Part shown: piece after piece, positions 32,414 through 38,834 of the stretch
Position numbering within the stretch: the first letter of the stretch is position 1
Layout of the letters: every line of letters begins with the position of its first letter
Origin: Clostridia bacterium
GTDB lineage: Bacteria > Bacillota > Clostridia > Christensenellales > Borkfalkiaceae
Direction of reading: 5' to 3'
Assembly: GCA_900768525.1 (NCBI GenBank)
Contig: CAAGDF010000035.1
Coordinates: forward strand, 1 to 38,834
DNA: 38,834 bases
The notes under the pieces: model-generated
What the model was told of the DNA's origin: nothing
Seen by the model: only the letters and a program-made list of their open reading frames with translations
Database searches by the model: none
Program-made: the position numbers and the translations under genes

Positions 32414-32440
32414 CGCCTATAGGTCGATTATTGCGGGTTA
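32414..32440 (+). repeat. 27-nt direct repeat, right copy
   Basis: Second copy of the sequence at 32109-32135 (one difference). Its 3' half is also the left arm of the nested palindromic element that follows. Confidence 0.85.
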
Positions 32441-32557
32441 TATACTGCGCATAGTTACGTTACTGCTTCAGACAAAAGACCTCGATGACCGACAAGGTCT
32501 ATCTCGTCCTTTTGTCTTTTGCGAGCCTTACTATGCTTGCATCTAAACCGCAATAAT
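32427..32557. repeat. nested inverted-repeat element
   Basis: Three concentric arm pairs: ATTATTGCGG/CCGCAATAAT (32427-32436, 32548-32557), GCATAGT/ACTATGC (32449-32455, 32530-32536) and AGACAAAAG/CTTTTGTCT (32470-32478, 32509-32517), with GACC/GGTC further in. The 131-nt whole could fold as one long interrupted stem, either a small mobile palindrome or a structured RNA. Confidence 0.65.
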
Positions 32558-32589
32558 TGTAAGAACAATATAATATAAAACAAAAACGC

Positions 32590-32625
32590 AAAAGCGGAGG
32601 CGAAAATAAATTTGCCTCCGCTTTT
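32590..32625. terminator. bidirectional intrinsic terminator
   Basis: A perfect 12-bp stem AAAAGCGGAGGC (32590-32601) and GCCTCCGCTTTT (32614-32625) with a 12-nt loop. A-rich and T-rich flanks let it act in both directions, chiefly for the minus-strand gene ending at 32712. Confidence 0.88.
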
Positions 32626-32711
32626 AAAATTATATGCATTTTTAGGTAATGATATACTTTTTAAGGCATGATCGCTTTCTTAAAATGATACTCAATGACC
32701 ATTTACAACAA

Positions 32712-33899
32712 TCAATCTATAAGATTGAATTCTTTAAAGACCTCGGCGATTTTGGCGGCGGCGTATTCCATTTGTGCTTCGGTGTGCGTTGCCGTGTAGC
32801 TTGTGCGCAGCATGCTCTGACCTTCGGGAACGGCGGGCGATACGACGGGGTTGACGTACACGCCGCGTTTTTGCAGTTCTACGCATATTTTAAAAGTGGT
32901 AAGGTCGTCGTAAGTATAAATAGGAATAATCGGCGTTTCGGCGTCGATTATTTTAATGCCGTAGCCCTTTAAAAGCGAACGCATATATGCGCTTATTTCG
33001 CGCAAAGCTTTAACGCGTTCGGGTTCATTCTTCAAAATTTTAAGCGACGCGCGGGCACATTCGACCGAGGCGGGCGTTATGCTTGCGCTGAAAATGAACG
33101 GGCGGGAGGCATGGCGAACGAACTCGCAAACCGCTTTTGACGAAGCCATATAACCGCCGAGACTTGCAAGCGATTTCGAGAATGTGCCCATATAGATATC
33201 GACATCGTTTTCCAGCCCGAAATGCTCGGCAGTGCCTCGTCCGTGCTCGCCGAGAACTCCAAGCCCGTGCGCATCGTCAACCATAACGCGCGCGCCGTAT
33301 TTTTTGGCAAGTCTTACGATTTCGGGCAGGTTGCAAATCTCGCCGCTCATCGAGAATACGCCGTCGGTAACAATCAGCACGCCCGAATTGCTCATGTCAA
33401 TCGAGGCGAGTTGCCGTTCGAGATCGGTCATATCGCTGTGCTTGTATCTCAGCATTTTTGCGTAACTCAGCCTGCAACCGTCGTATATGCTTGCGTGGTT
33501 CTCCCTGTCGCACAAAATATAGTCGTTTCTTCCGCAAATTGCGCTTATAATCGCAAGGTTGGACTGAAAACCCGTGCCGAACGTAACCACGGCTTCCTTA
33601 TTCAAAAACTCGGCGAGTTCTTCCTCGAGCTTAACGTGAATATCTAAAGTTCCGTTTAAAAATCTCGAACCCGAGCAACCGCTGCCGTATTTTTTCAGTG
33701 CGGCGATGCCCGCGTCAATCACTTGCCGATTGCCCGTCAGCCCAAGGTAATTGTTCGAGCCGATCATAACGGTTTTCACTCCGCTTAAAACGACTTCGGT
33801 GTCCTGCCCAGTCGTCAGCACGGAAAAGTACGGGTAAAATCCGCTTTCTTTGGCTTGTTTTACTTTGTCGTTGTTATAGCATTTATCGAATAAATCCAT
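32712..33899 (-). CDS. PLP-dependent alpha-oxoamine synthase, serine palmitoyltransferase-like
   Basis: A 395-residue fold-type I PLP enzyme of the alpha-oxoamine synthase family, joining an amino acid to an acyl-CoA with loss of CO2. Motifs are GSNNYLGLT, YGSGCSGSRFLNGT, VDDAHGLGVLGEHGRG and GTFSKSLASLGG, the last holding the PLP lysine. The N-terminal FYPYFSVLTTGQDTEV closely resembles bacterial serine palmitoyltransferases, more than BioF or Kbl by eye. I chose the ATG at 33899 (AGGAG 4 nt upstream); the frame also opens at 33959, but the promoter predicts transcription starting about there. Glycine C-acetyltransferase and 8-amino-7-oxononanoate synthase are alternatives. No bio or sphingolipid genes are adjacent. 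Confidence 0.85.
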   Translation of the reverse strand: MDLFDKCYNNDKVKQAKESGFYPYFSVLTTGQDTEVVLSGVKTVMIGSNNYLGLTGNRQVIDAGIAALKKYGSGCSGSRFLNGTLDIHVKLEEELAEFLNKEAVVTFGTGFQSNLAIISAICGRNDYILCDRENHASIYDGCRLSYAKMLRYKHSDMTDLERQLASIDMSNSGVLIVTDGVFSMSGEICNLPEIVRLAKKYGARVMVDDAHGLGVLGEHGRGTAEHFGLENDVDIYMGTFSKSLASLGGYMASSKAVCEFVRHASRPFIFSASITPASVECARASLKILKNEPERVKALREISAYMRSLLKGYGIKIIDAETPIIPIYTYDDLTTFKICVELQKRGVYVNPVVSPAVPEGQSMLRTSYTATHTEAQMEYAAAKIAEVFKEFNLID

Positions 33900-33965
33900 A
33901 TTTCTCCTGTTGAAGTAGCATTTTTTGCGACCTTTTGCCGTTTTTTTGTCGCTTTGCATAAAACG

Positions 33966-33995
33966 ATTTTAAAGCCTGCGCGATTTGTTTGTCAA
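33966..33995 (-). promoter_or_regulatory. promoter for oxoamine synthase gene
   Basis: On the minus strand, TTGACA (33995-33990), 18 nt, TAAAAT (33971-33966). It predicts a leader of about 60 nt to the ATG at 33899. Confidence 0.68.
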
Positions 33996-34196
33996 ACGAT
34001 TTTATGCACTTATGGCAAAATATTATGCAAATTTATAAATATTGCCTAATAGTGTTGATGTCTAAACCGCAAAAATACAATGTCAAGCGGATATTTTTTT
34101 TGTTCCGATTGCCGAAAAAAAGACGGTGCGGCGCCGTCCATAAAGCGGTGCTCTGAGCATAAAGCGAAAAAACGTTATATAAAAATAAAAAAATGA

Positions 34197-34225
34197 TTTA
34201 TCGCGGGCGATAACTATTATATAAT
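34197..34225 (+). promoter_or_regulatory. possible promoter for GH78 gene
   Basis: TTTATC (34197-34202), 17 nt, TATAAT (34220-34225). The -35 is poor, suggesting a need for an activator, and the predicted leader to the GTG at 34243 is only about 10 nt. Confidence 0.5.
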
Positions 34226-34242
34226 TATAAAAAAGACTGAGA

Positions 34243-36453
34243 GTGTACTCTCGGGCAGATTTTTCAGTTTATGACGGAGTGCGGACGGACTGTATGTGGA
34301 TAACCAATAAAAACGTTGACGGCTTTAACGGCTTGCCTGTGTTTGAAAAGAATTTTTTACTAAGCGGCGAACCGACTTGTTGCATGTTAAAGATTACGGC
34401 AACGGGCATTTTCAGCGTAAAAATCAACGGGCACGATATTCCCGATTTGTTCATGCCGGGGTGGAGTAATTATAATAAATATATCGATTTGTGCCGGTAC
34501 GATATTACAAAATATCTGAAAAAAGATAACACGATTACCGTAACTGTTGCAAACGGGTGGTATTCGGGTATGCTGGGATACGGCAACAAGATAAACGTTT
34601 TCGGCGATACGAAAAGATTGTTTGCCGAAATCGACATTGATTACAAAAACGGAAAAAGCGAAAAAATCGTTACCGATGAAAGTTGGCGCGTATATGTTTC
34701 CGATATCGTTTCTGCCGATTTTTTTAACGGCGAAATTATTGACGCCCGCCGCCGCTTAAACAACAAAAAACCCGCCTATAAGGCGATTATCAGCCATTTC
34801 GATATTCCTTTTGCCTTGTATGACCGCGAGCCTGCTCGCGTTGTAAAGACCATTTGTCCGAAGGTAATTTACAGCGACGATACAACCCTGCGCTTGGATT
34901 TCGGCGTTAATTTTGCGGGCGATATAAGCGTTAAGGCAAAGGGCGCAAGCGGCAGTAAAATCGTTGCGAAATTTGCCGAAATGCTTGATGAAAACGGCGA
35001 ACTGTATACAAAGAATTTGCGGCACGCAAAATGCACCGACGAGTTTATTTTATCGGGTGCGGAAGATTTGTTCGAGCCGCTGTTTACATACCACGGCTTC
35101 CGTTATGCCGAACTGAAAAAAGAAGAAAGCACCGTTATAACCGAGGTGCAAGGTCTTGTAATTTCGCAAAATATAGATTATTACGGCAATTTCGAGTGTT
35201 CCGACGATACTATAAACGGCGTTTACGCAATGGCGTTGAACGGGCAAAAGAGCAATTTTATAGCCATTCCTACCGATTGTCCGCAGCGCGACGAACGCTT
35301 AGGGTGGAGCGGGGATGCCGAGGTGTTTTGCAATTCGGCAATGTTCAACGCCGATTGCGACAAGTTCTTCAAAAATTACCTTAAAATGCTGAGGACGGAC
35401 GCTTTGCCCGACGGCAGAATACCGTCGATCGTTCCGCTGTATATGGCGGTTGCCGATAATACGGCGGGCGTACCCGGTTGGGGCGATTGCATTGCGGTCA
35501 TGCCGTATTTTCATTATCTGCACTACCGCGATAAAACCGTAATAGAGGAAAATTTGCCCGCAGCCGAAAAATGGGTGGGGTATTACATTGCGAAAAGCGA
35601 GAACTATTTAACCAAAATAGTAAACAATTTCGGGGATTGGCTGTCGGTGGGCGGCGATACCGACGTTGACGTCATAAATCAATGTTTTTTCGGCTATTCC
35701 GCGTTATTGGTCGCAAAAATGTGCAAAATTATCGGGCTTGACGATAAATACGAAGAATATACGAAAGTTTACGAAAACTGCAAAAACGCCTTCCGCAAAA
35801 ACTATTTCGTAAACGGAATTATAAAAGGCGACACGCAAACGGCATACGCATTTGCCTATGCTACAGGCTATATAAATAAGGAAGAAACGAGAAAGCGGCT
35901 TGTAGACCTGATACATAAAAACGGCGGAGGGCTTACCACGGGCTTTATAGGCAGCAGGTTTACTCTCCCCGTGCTTTGCGATATCGGCGAAACCGAACTT
36001 GCGTACGAAACGATGGCTCGCACGGAATATCCGTCTTTGGGTTACATGCTCAAAAACGGCGCAACCACGGTTTGGGAGCGTTGGAACGGTTACACTAAAG
36101 AAAACGGATTTGAAGACCCCGAAATGAATTCGTTCAATCATTACAGTCTGGGTTCGAGCGTAGAATGGCTTTATTCTTACGTTTTGGGCATAAAACTCTC
36201 GCCGTACACCGAAAAAGTCGTAATTTCGCCCGCGTTTTGCAAAAAACTTACCTTTGCGAAAGGGCATACCCGCGTTAAAGACGGTGATTTGCGGGTTTAT
36301 TGGGAAATAAAAAATTCCGCCATAGAACTTAAAGTCACGGCGGATGAGGGTGTGAATTACGAAATCGACTGTTCGGCTTACCGCGTTTTATCATGCGAGA
36401 AAAACGGCAACGAAACCACGACCGTGATCGAAATTAAAAAACCCGAAGAATAA
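34243..36453 (+). CDS. alpha-L-rhamnosidase, GH78 family
   Basis: A 736-residue glycoside hydrolase that would release L-rhamnose from plant or bacterial glycans. The N-terminal beta domain (MLKITATGIFSVKINGHDI and TVTVANGWYSGMLGYG) matches the rhamnosidase N-terminal modules; CPQRDERLGWSGDAEVF at about residues 346-362 carries the conserved acidic residues of the (alpha/alpha)6 barrel; TTVWERWNGYT and SFNHYSLGSSVEWLY are further GH78 blocks. There is no signal peptide, so it probably acts inside the cell on imported oligosaccharides. The start is uncertain: GTG at 34243 or ATG at 34294, neither with a good ribosome site. An AraC regulator gene converges on it and a solute-binding protein gene follows. 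Confidence 0.87.
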   Translation: MYSRADFSVYDGVRTDCMWITNKNVDGFNGLPVFEKNFLLSGEPTCCMLKITATGIFSVKINGHDIPDLFMPGWSNYNKYIDLCRYDITKYLKKDNTITVTVANGWYSGMLGYGNKINVFGDTKRLFAEIDIDYKNGKSEKIVTDESWRVYVSDIVSADFFNGEIIDARRRLNNKKPAYKAIISHFDIPFALYDREPARVVKTICPKVIYSDDTTLRLDFGVNFAGDISVKAKGASGSKIVAKFAEMLDENGELYTKNLRHAKCTDEFILSGAEDLFEPLFTYHGFRYAELKKEESTVITEVQGLVISQNIDYYGNFECSDDTINGVYAMALNGQKSNFIAIPTDCPQRDERLGWSGDAEVFCNSAMFNADCDKFFKNYLKMLRTDALPDGRIPSIVPLYMAVADNTAGVPGWGDCIAVMPYFHYLHYRDKTVIEENLPAAEKWVGYYIAKSENYLTKIVNNFGDWLSVGGDTDVDVINQCFFGYSALLVAKMCKIIGLDDKYEEYTKVYENCKNAFRKNYFVNGIIKGDTQTAYAFAYATGYINKEETRKRLVDLIHKNGGGLTTGFIGSRFTLPVLCDIGETELAYETMARTEYPSLGYMLKNGATTVWERWNGYTKENGFEDPEMNSFNHYSLGSSVEWLYSYVLGIKLSPYTEKVVISPAFCKKLTFAKGHTRVKDGDLRVYWEIKNSAIELKVTADEGVNYEIDCSAYRVLSCEKNGNETTTVIEIKKPEE

Positions 36454-36511
36454 AATTCCTCGGGCATCGTCGCCGTGTTGCAGGCAAATAAAGCACTTTA
36501 TTGCAAGCGAA
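36454..36511. other. short convergent intergenic with weak hairpins
   Basis: A stem CCCGA-GAAT / ATTC-TCGGG with one mismatch spans the GH78 stop codon, and AATAAAG/CTTTATT lies near 36487-36502. Either may end transcription, but neither has a clear T-tract. Confidence 0.35.
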
Positions 36512-37333
36512 TTATTGATTGTTTCTGAAAGAATTGCGGTATTCCACGGGCGAAACGTGATATTTTTCCTTGAATTTGCGCGCGAAAAACGACTGATTGT
36601 CGTACCCGACTTTGGTTGAAACGGTAATTATATTAAGGTCGGTAGAGGACAAAAGGCGTGCGGCGTAGGAAATTCTGAGCTCGGTGATATATTCGATGAG
36701 CGTTTTGCCCACATAGGTTTTGAACAGCTTTATAAAGTGCGAGTGCGAATAAGAACTCAGCTTGATAATGTCGTTTATCCTCATCGAAAAAACGTCGGGA
36801 TCGGAAATTTGCTGCAAGAAAGACAAAATGTTTTCGGGCAAAGTCTTTTCAAACTTATGCTCGATATAAAACCCGAGAAGATAATATACGATCGAGGCAA
36901 GAATAGGGCTTAAATCCTTGTTGTTTTGCCCGAGCGGATCGAGTTTGTTAAGGCGCGAGTGAATTTCGTTGAACGTTTCGAGGTTGAGTTTAACCACTAT
37001 CGGCTTTTGCCTGTGCGAAAGCGTTTCATATAAATTCGGCTGCAAAGTGTCGGCAATTTGCTGCATTTTTTCAACCGAAATGCAAACGTCCCTGCGCTTT
37101 ATGGGCGTATCGGAAACAAACTGATGAATGTGTTGCGGACCGAGCAGCAAAAAATCGCCCGGCATAAGCGGATACGCCGTGCCGTTCACGATATTTACGC
37201 CTTTACCGTCCGTAGTAGAGGTGAATTCCCAATCGCTGTGTTTGTGAACGACGCTGTTGTCGTTCCACAAAAAAGTGTTAAGTTCGTCGGGCGCAAGTTT
37301 TGGAATGATCTTCTTAATGCAATCGTCTTTCAT
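36512..37333 (-). CDS. AraC family transcriptional regulator
   Basis: A 273-residue regulator with an N-terminal cupin-like sensor (residues about 20-75; HKHSDWEF and LMPGDFLLLGPQHIHQF) and a C-terminal double helix-turn-helix (about 185-270; SHSHFIKLFKTYVGKTLIEYITELRI then VSTKVGYDNQSFFARKFKEKYHVSPVEYR). It probably senses a sugar and controls the GH78 gene and the solute-binding protein gene. The ATG at 37333 has no Shine-Dalgarno and coincides with the predicted transcription start, so the mRNA may be leaderless. No later start would keep the cupin domain. Confidence 0.9.
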   Translation of the reverse strand: MKDDCIKKIIPKLAPDELNTFLWNDNSVVHKHSDWEFTSTTDGKGVNIVNGTAYPLMPGDFLLLGPQHIHQFVSDTPIKRRDVCISVEKMQQIADTLQPNLYETLSHRQKPIVVKLNLETFNEIHSRLNKLDPLGQNNKDLSPILASIVYYLLGFYIEHKFEKTLPENILSFLQQISDPDVFSMRINDIIKLSSYSHSHFIKLFKTYVGKTLIEYITELRISYAARLLSSTDLNIITVSTKVGYDNQSFFARKFKEKYHVSPVEYRNSFRNNQ

Positions 37334-37339
37334 ACCGTT

Positions 37340-37368
37340 ATCATAGCGTAATTATTGCCGATTGTCAA
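37340..37368 (-). promoter_or_regulatory. promoter for AraC regulator gene
   Basis: On the minus strand, exact TTGACA (37368-37363), 17 nt, TATGAT (37345-37340). The expected start point falls at about 37333, the first base of the coding region. Confidence 0.78.
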
Positions 37369-37681
37369 CTTTTTAACCCAAAAAACGCGCGTAAAAACGT
37401 AAAAAATGCGATAAAAGGTAAAACAGGTGCGAAAAGCGCGGCGGTGAATAACAAGAATAGCCGACAGGCAAAAAAATAAAAAAATAGCGAATAGCGATAA
37501 ATGTATGATTGAAAACGCCGCTTAACGCATGCTAATATTTTGGTGACGATAGAAGTGGTGGAGGTCTTGCGTTTTTATTCAAATGGCAAAAGGGCGCACG
37601 ACTTACCCGAAAACGCATAGAAAACGAAATCCGATCAAGCGTAATGCGGGCGGACGAATATATAAAATAATCAAAAAAAAC

Positions 37682-37724
37682 GCAAAAGGCATGCCTTTTG
37701 CTTGACAAAGAAACTTTGTCAAGC
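37682..37724. repeat. 20-nt palindrome overlapping an 11-bp hairpin
   Basis: GCAAAAGGCATGCCTTTTGC (37682-37701) is a perfect palindrome. It overlaps by two bases GCTTGACAAAG-AAA-CTTTGTCAAGC (37700-37724), a perfect 11-bp stem with a 3-nt loop. It may be an operator pair, a structured leader or a small repeat. Confidence 0.7.
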
Positions 37725-37790
37725 AGTCGCCTTAAATGCAAAAAATAAAAGAGTATATAAGTAACATTATATAAAAGGAGCGTAACAAAA

Positions 37791-38834
37791 ATGATGAAAA
37801 AACTCAAAACAATCCTTGCTGCTATGCTCGCCGCGGTCTCGGCTTTGACCTTGAGCGCGTGCGGCGGCGGTGGAAACAAGAATTCCGGTAACGATGAAGA
37901 TCCCACTAAAACGTATCTCGACGTAGGCGTTTTCGATGCGGGTTTGGGCACTACTTATTTTGATGAATTGAAAAAAGATTTTGAAGCATACTATGCCGAC
38001 ACTTCGTTTGAAGAGGGTAAAAAGGGCGTAATCGTCCGCGCGCTTAAAAAGAGCACGGAGTTCAACCCCGCAAACCTTTTGGGTACAATGCAAAACTATG
38101 AACCCGTTATGTACATTCTCGACCACGGCGATTACGAAGAATTTACCGCTCGTAATATGTTTTTGGACGTAACCGACGTTATGACCGAAAAATATCTCGA
38201 CGAGGACGGCAATATGGCTGCCGACACGGGCAAAGCGGCAACGCAGTCCATAGAAGAAACCATGTACGACGGTTATTCCGATATCTTCAAAAAGAACGGA
38301 CATTATTATGCCGTACCGTATATGCTTTCCGTAACGGGTATAATTTACGACGCCGATTTGTTCAACGATGCTAACCTTTATTTCAAAAAGGACGGCTCGA
38401 TCGGTGCGAACGCAGCTGCAATCAAGGCGGGCGAAGCGTCAAACGGTCCCGACGGCGTACCCGGCACGTCCGACGACGGTCTGCCTGCGACATGGGGTGA
38501 TTTCCTTTCGCTTTTAGAAAGAATCAGAATGAATTACACTCCGTTCACATGGGCTGAATCCCCCACGACTTATCAGCTTTCTCGTCTTTTCAACGCTATC
38601 TGGGCTAACTACGAAGGTTACGACGACTATATGCTCAACTATTCGTTCAACGGAACGGACAGCCAGTTCGGAGATATAAACGAAAATAACTACGACCAAC
38701 TTCTCGGTCAGGAAGGCAGAAGAGCCGCTGTAAAGGCTTTTTACGATATTACCAAAAACAGCGGAAACTATTCGGCTAAGGCAAGACCGGGCGGAGGTAA
38801 TAACCATACCGGCGCGCTGCGCGAATACATTCAA
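37791..38834 (+). CDS. extracellular solute-binding lipoprotein, partial (cut by window end)
   Basis: The 3' end lies outside the window; 348 codons are visible and no stop occurs. The product begins MMKKLKTILAAMLAAVSALT and has the lipobox LSAC with the lipidated cysteine at residue 24, followed by a Gly/Asn linker. The mature part (YYAVPYMLSVTGIIYDADLF and LPATWGDFLSLLERI) matches family 1 substrate-binding proteins of carbohydrate ABC importers. It would be anchored outside the membrane and deliver sugars to a permease presumably encoded further right. AAAGGAG lies 10 nt before the first ATG. Its place after the rhamnosidase and AraC genes suggests uptake of a rhamnose-containing sugar; that substrate is inference. 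Confidence 0.9.
   Translation, partial: MMKKLKTILAAMLAAVSALTLSACGGGGNKNSGNDEDPTKTYLDVGVFDAGLGTTYFDELKKDFEAYYADTSFEEGKKGVIVRALKKSTEFNPANLLGTMQNYEPVMYILDHGDYEEFTARNMFLDVTDVMTEKYLDEDGNMAADTGKAATQSIEETMYDGYSDIFKKNGHYYAVPYMLSVTGIIYDADLFNDANLYFKKDGSIGANAAAIKAGEASNGPDGVPGTSDDGLPATWGDFLSLLERIRMNYTPFTWAESPTTYQLSRLFNAIWANYEGYDDYMLNYSFNGTDSQFGDINENNYDQLLGQEGRRAAVKAFYDITKNSGNYSAKARPGGGNNHTGALREYIQ

Larger units (their letters stand above)
32104..32711. other. repeat-rich gene-free interval after truA
   Basis: No gene is seen in these 608 bases. They hold two direct copies of a 27-nt sequence containing the dispersed 14-base motif, a hairpin-rich MITE-like stretch between them, a 20-nt tandem duplication, a nested inverted-repeat element and a strong terminator. 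Confidence 0.8.
33900..34242. other. divergent intergenic region between oxoamine synthase and GH78 genes
   Basis: It holds the minus-strand promoter at 33966-33995, flanked by GCATAAAA (33956-33963) and TTTTATGC (34000-34007), which form an inverted repeat around it that could be an operator. A GACGG/CCGTC hairpin (34122-34138) and a possible promoter for the GH78 gene (34197-34225) lie to the right. No gene is seen. Confidence 0.55.
37334..37790. other. divergent intergenic region between AraC regulator and solute-binding protein
   Basis: It holds the AraC gene promoter at the left, a palindrome plus hairpin at 37682-37724, and A/T-rich sequence with TATATAAG (37754-37761) that may serve as a -10 for the lipoprotein gene. 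Between 37380 and 37680 I see only A/T-rich and CG-rich non-coding sequence without a gene. Confidence 0.55.

Noticed and set aside
3356..34225. Shared AAAAACGTTATATA-like stretch before the TIR gene (near 3339-3353) and the GH78 gene (near 34165-34180)
   Set aside because: The match is short and A/T-rich, flanking bases diverge and the two genes have unrelated roles, so coincidence is likely.

Overview
The window looks like a chromosomal segment of a Bacillota (Clostridia-type) bacterium, probably an anaerobic gut lineage. Evidence: the pta-ackA pair, a DUF177-rpmF pair, a YugP-type metallopeptidase, TmcAL, an ECF transporter module, and strong sigma-A type promoters with 17-nt spacers. Finer placement is inference. 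No tRNA, rRNA, CRISPR array, transposase or phage gene was recognised.

Layout. 1-3.2 kb (minus strand): a 1-phosphofructokinase-type sugar kinase and an EF-G-like GTPase. 3.35-13.6 kb (plus strand): an accessory-looking block behind one very good promoter. It opens with a 1248-residue protein joining a TIR-like domain, an ATP-grasp-like domain and a radical-SAM-like domain with unusual cysteine spacing. A 913-residue pentapeptide-repeat protein follows 12 nt later. Then come a YugP-like metallopeptidase, an alpha/beta hydrolase, a short-chain dehydrogenase and a beta-propeller-like unknown, closed by a strong bidirectional terminator. The first two genes are the best candidate for an undescribed system. 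Their function (defence, NAD-linked signalling or peptide modification) cannot be decided from sequence alone.

13.6-16.75 kb (minus): a polyprenyl synthetase, a SLOG-type protein and TmcAL. 16.75-19.2 kb (plus): pta-ackA, which convert acetyl-CoA to acetate with ATP formation. 19.4-20.35 kb: DUF177 protein, ribosomal protein L32 and a 57-aa charged small ORF. 20.5-25.9 kb: a patatin-like lipase coupled to a shikimate cluster of aroC, an aroA-aroE fusion, aroQ and aroK, covering every step from dehydroquinate to chorismate. 26-32.1 kb: a MacB-like ABC exporter, ecfA1-ecfA2-ecfT (no S component here) and truA. 32.1-32.6 kb: a gene-free tract dense in repeats and hairpins. 32.7-33.9 kb (minus): a PLP-dependent alpha-oxoamine synthase resembling serine palmitoyltransferase. 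34.2 kb to the end: a sugar-use locus with a GH78 alpha-L-rhamnosidase, an AraC regulator and the start of a solute-binding lipoprotein cut by the window edge.

A 14-base motif (TATAGGTCGATTAT) occurs five times, always between genes, and appears to be an unexplained dispersed repeat.
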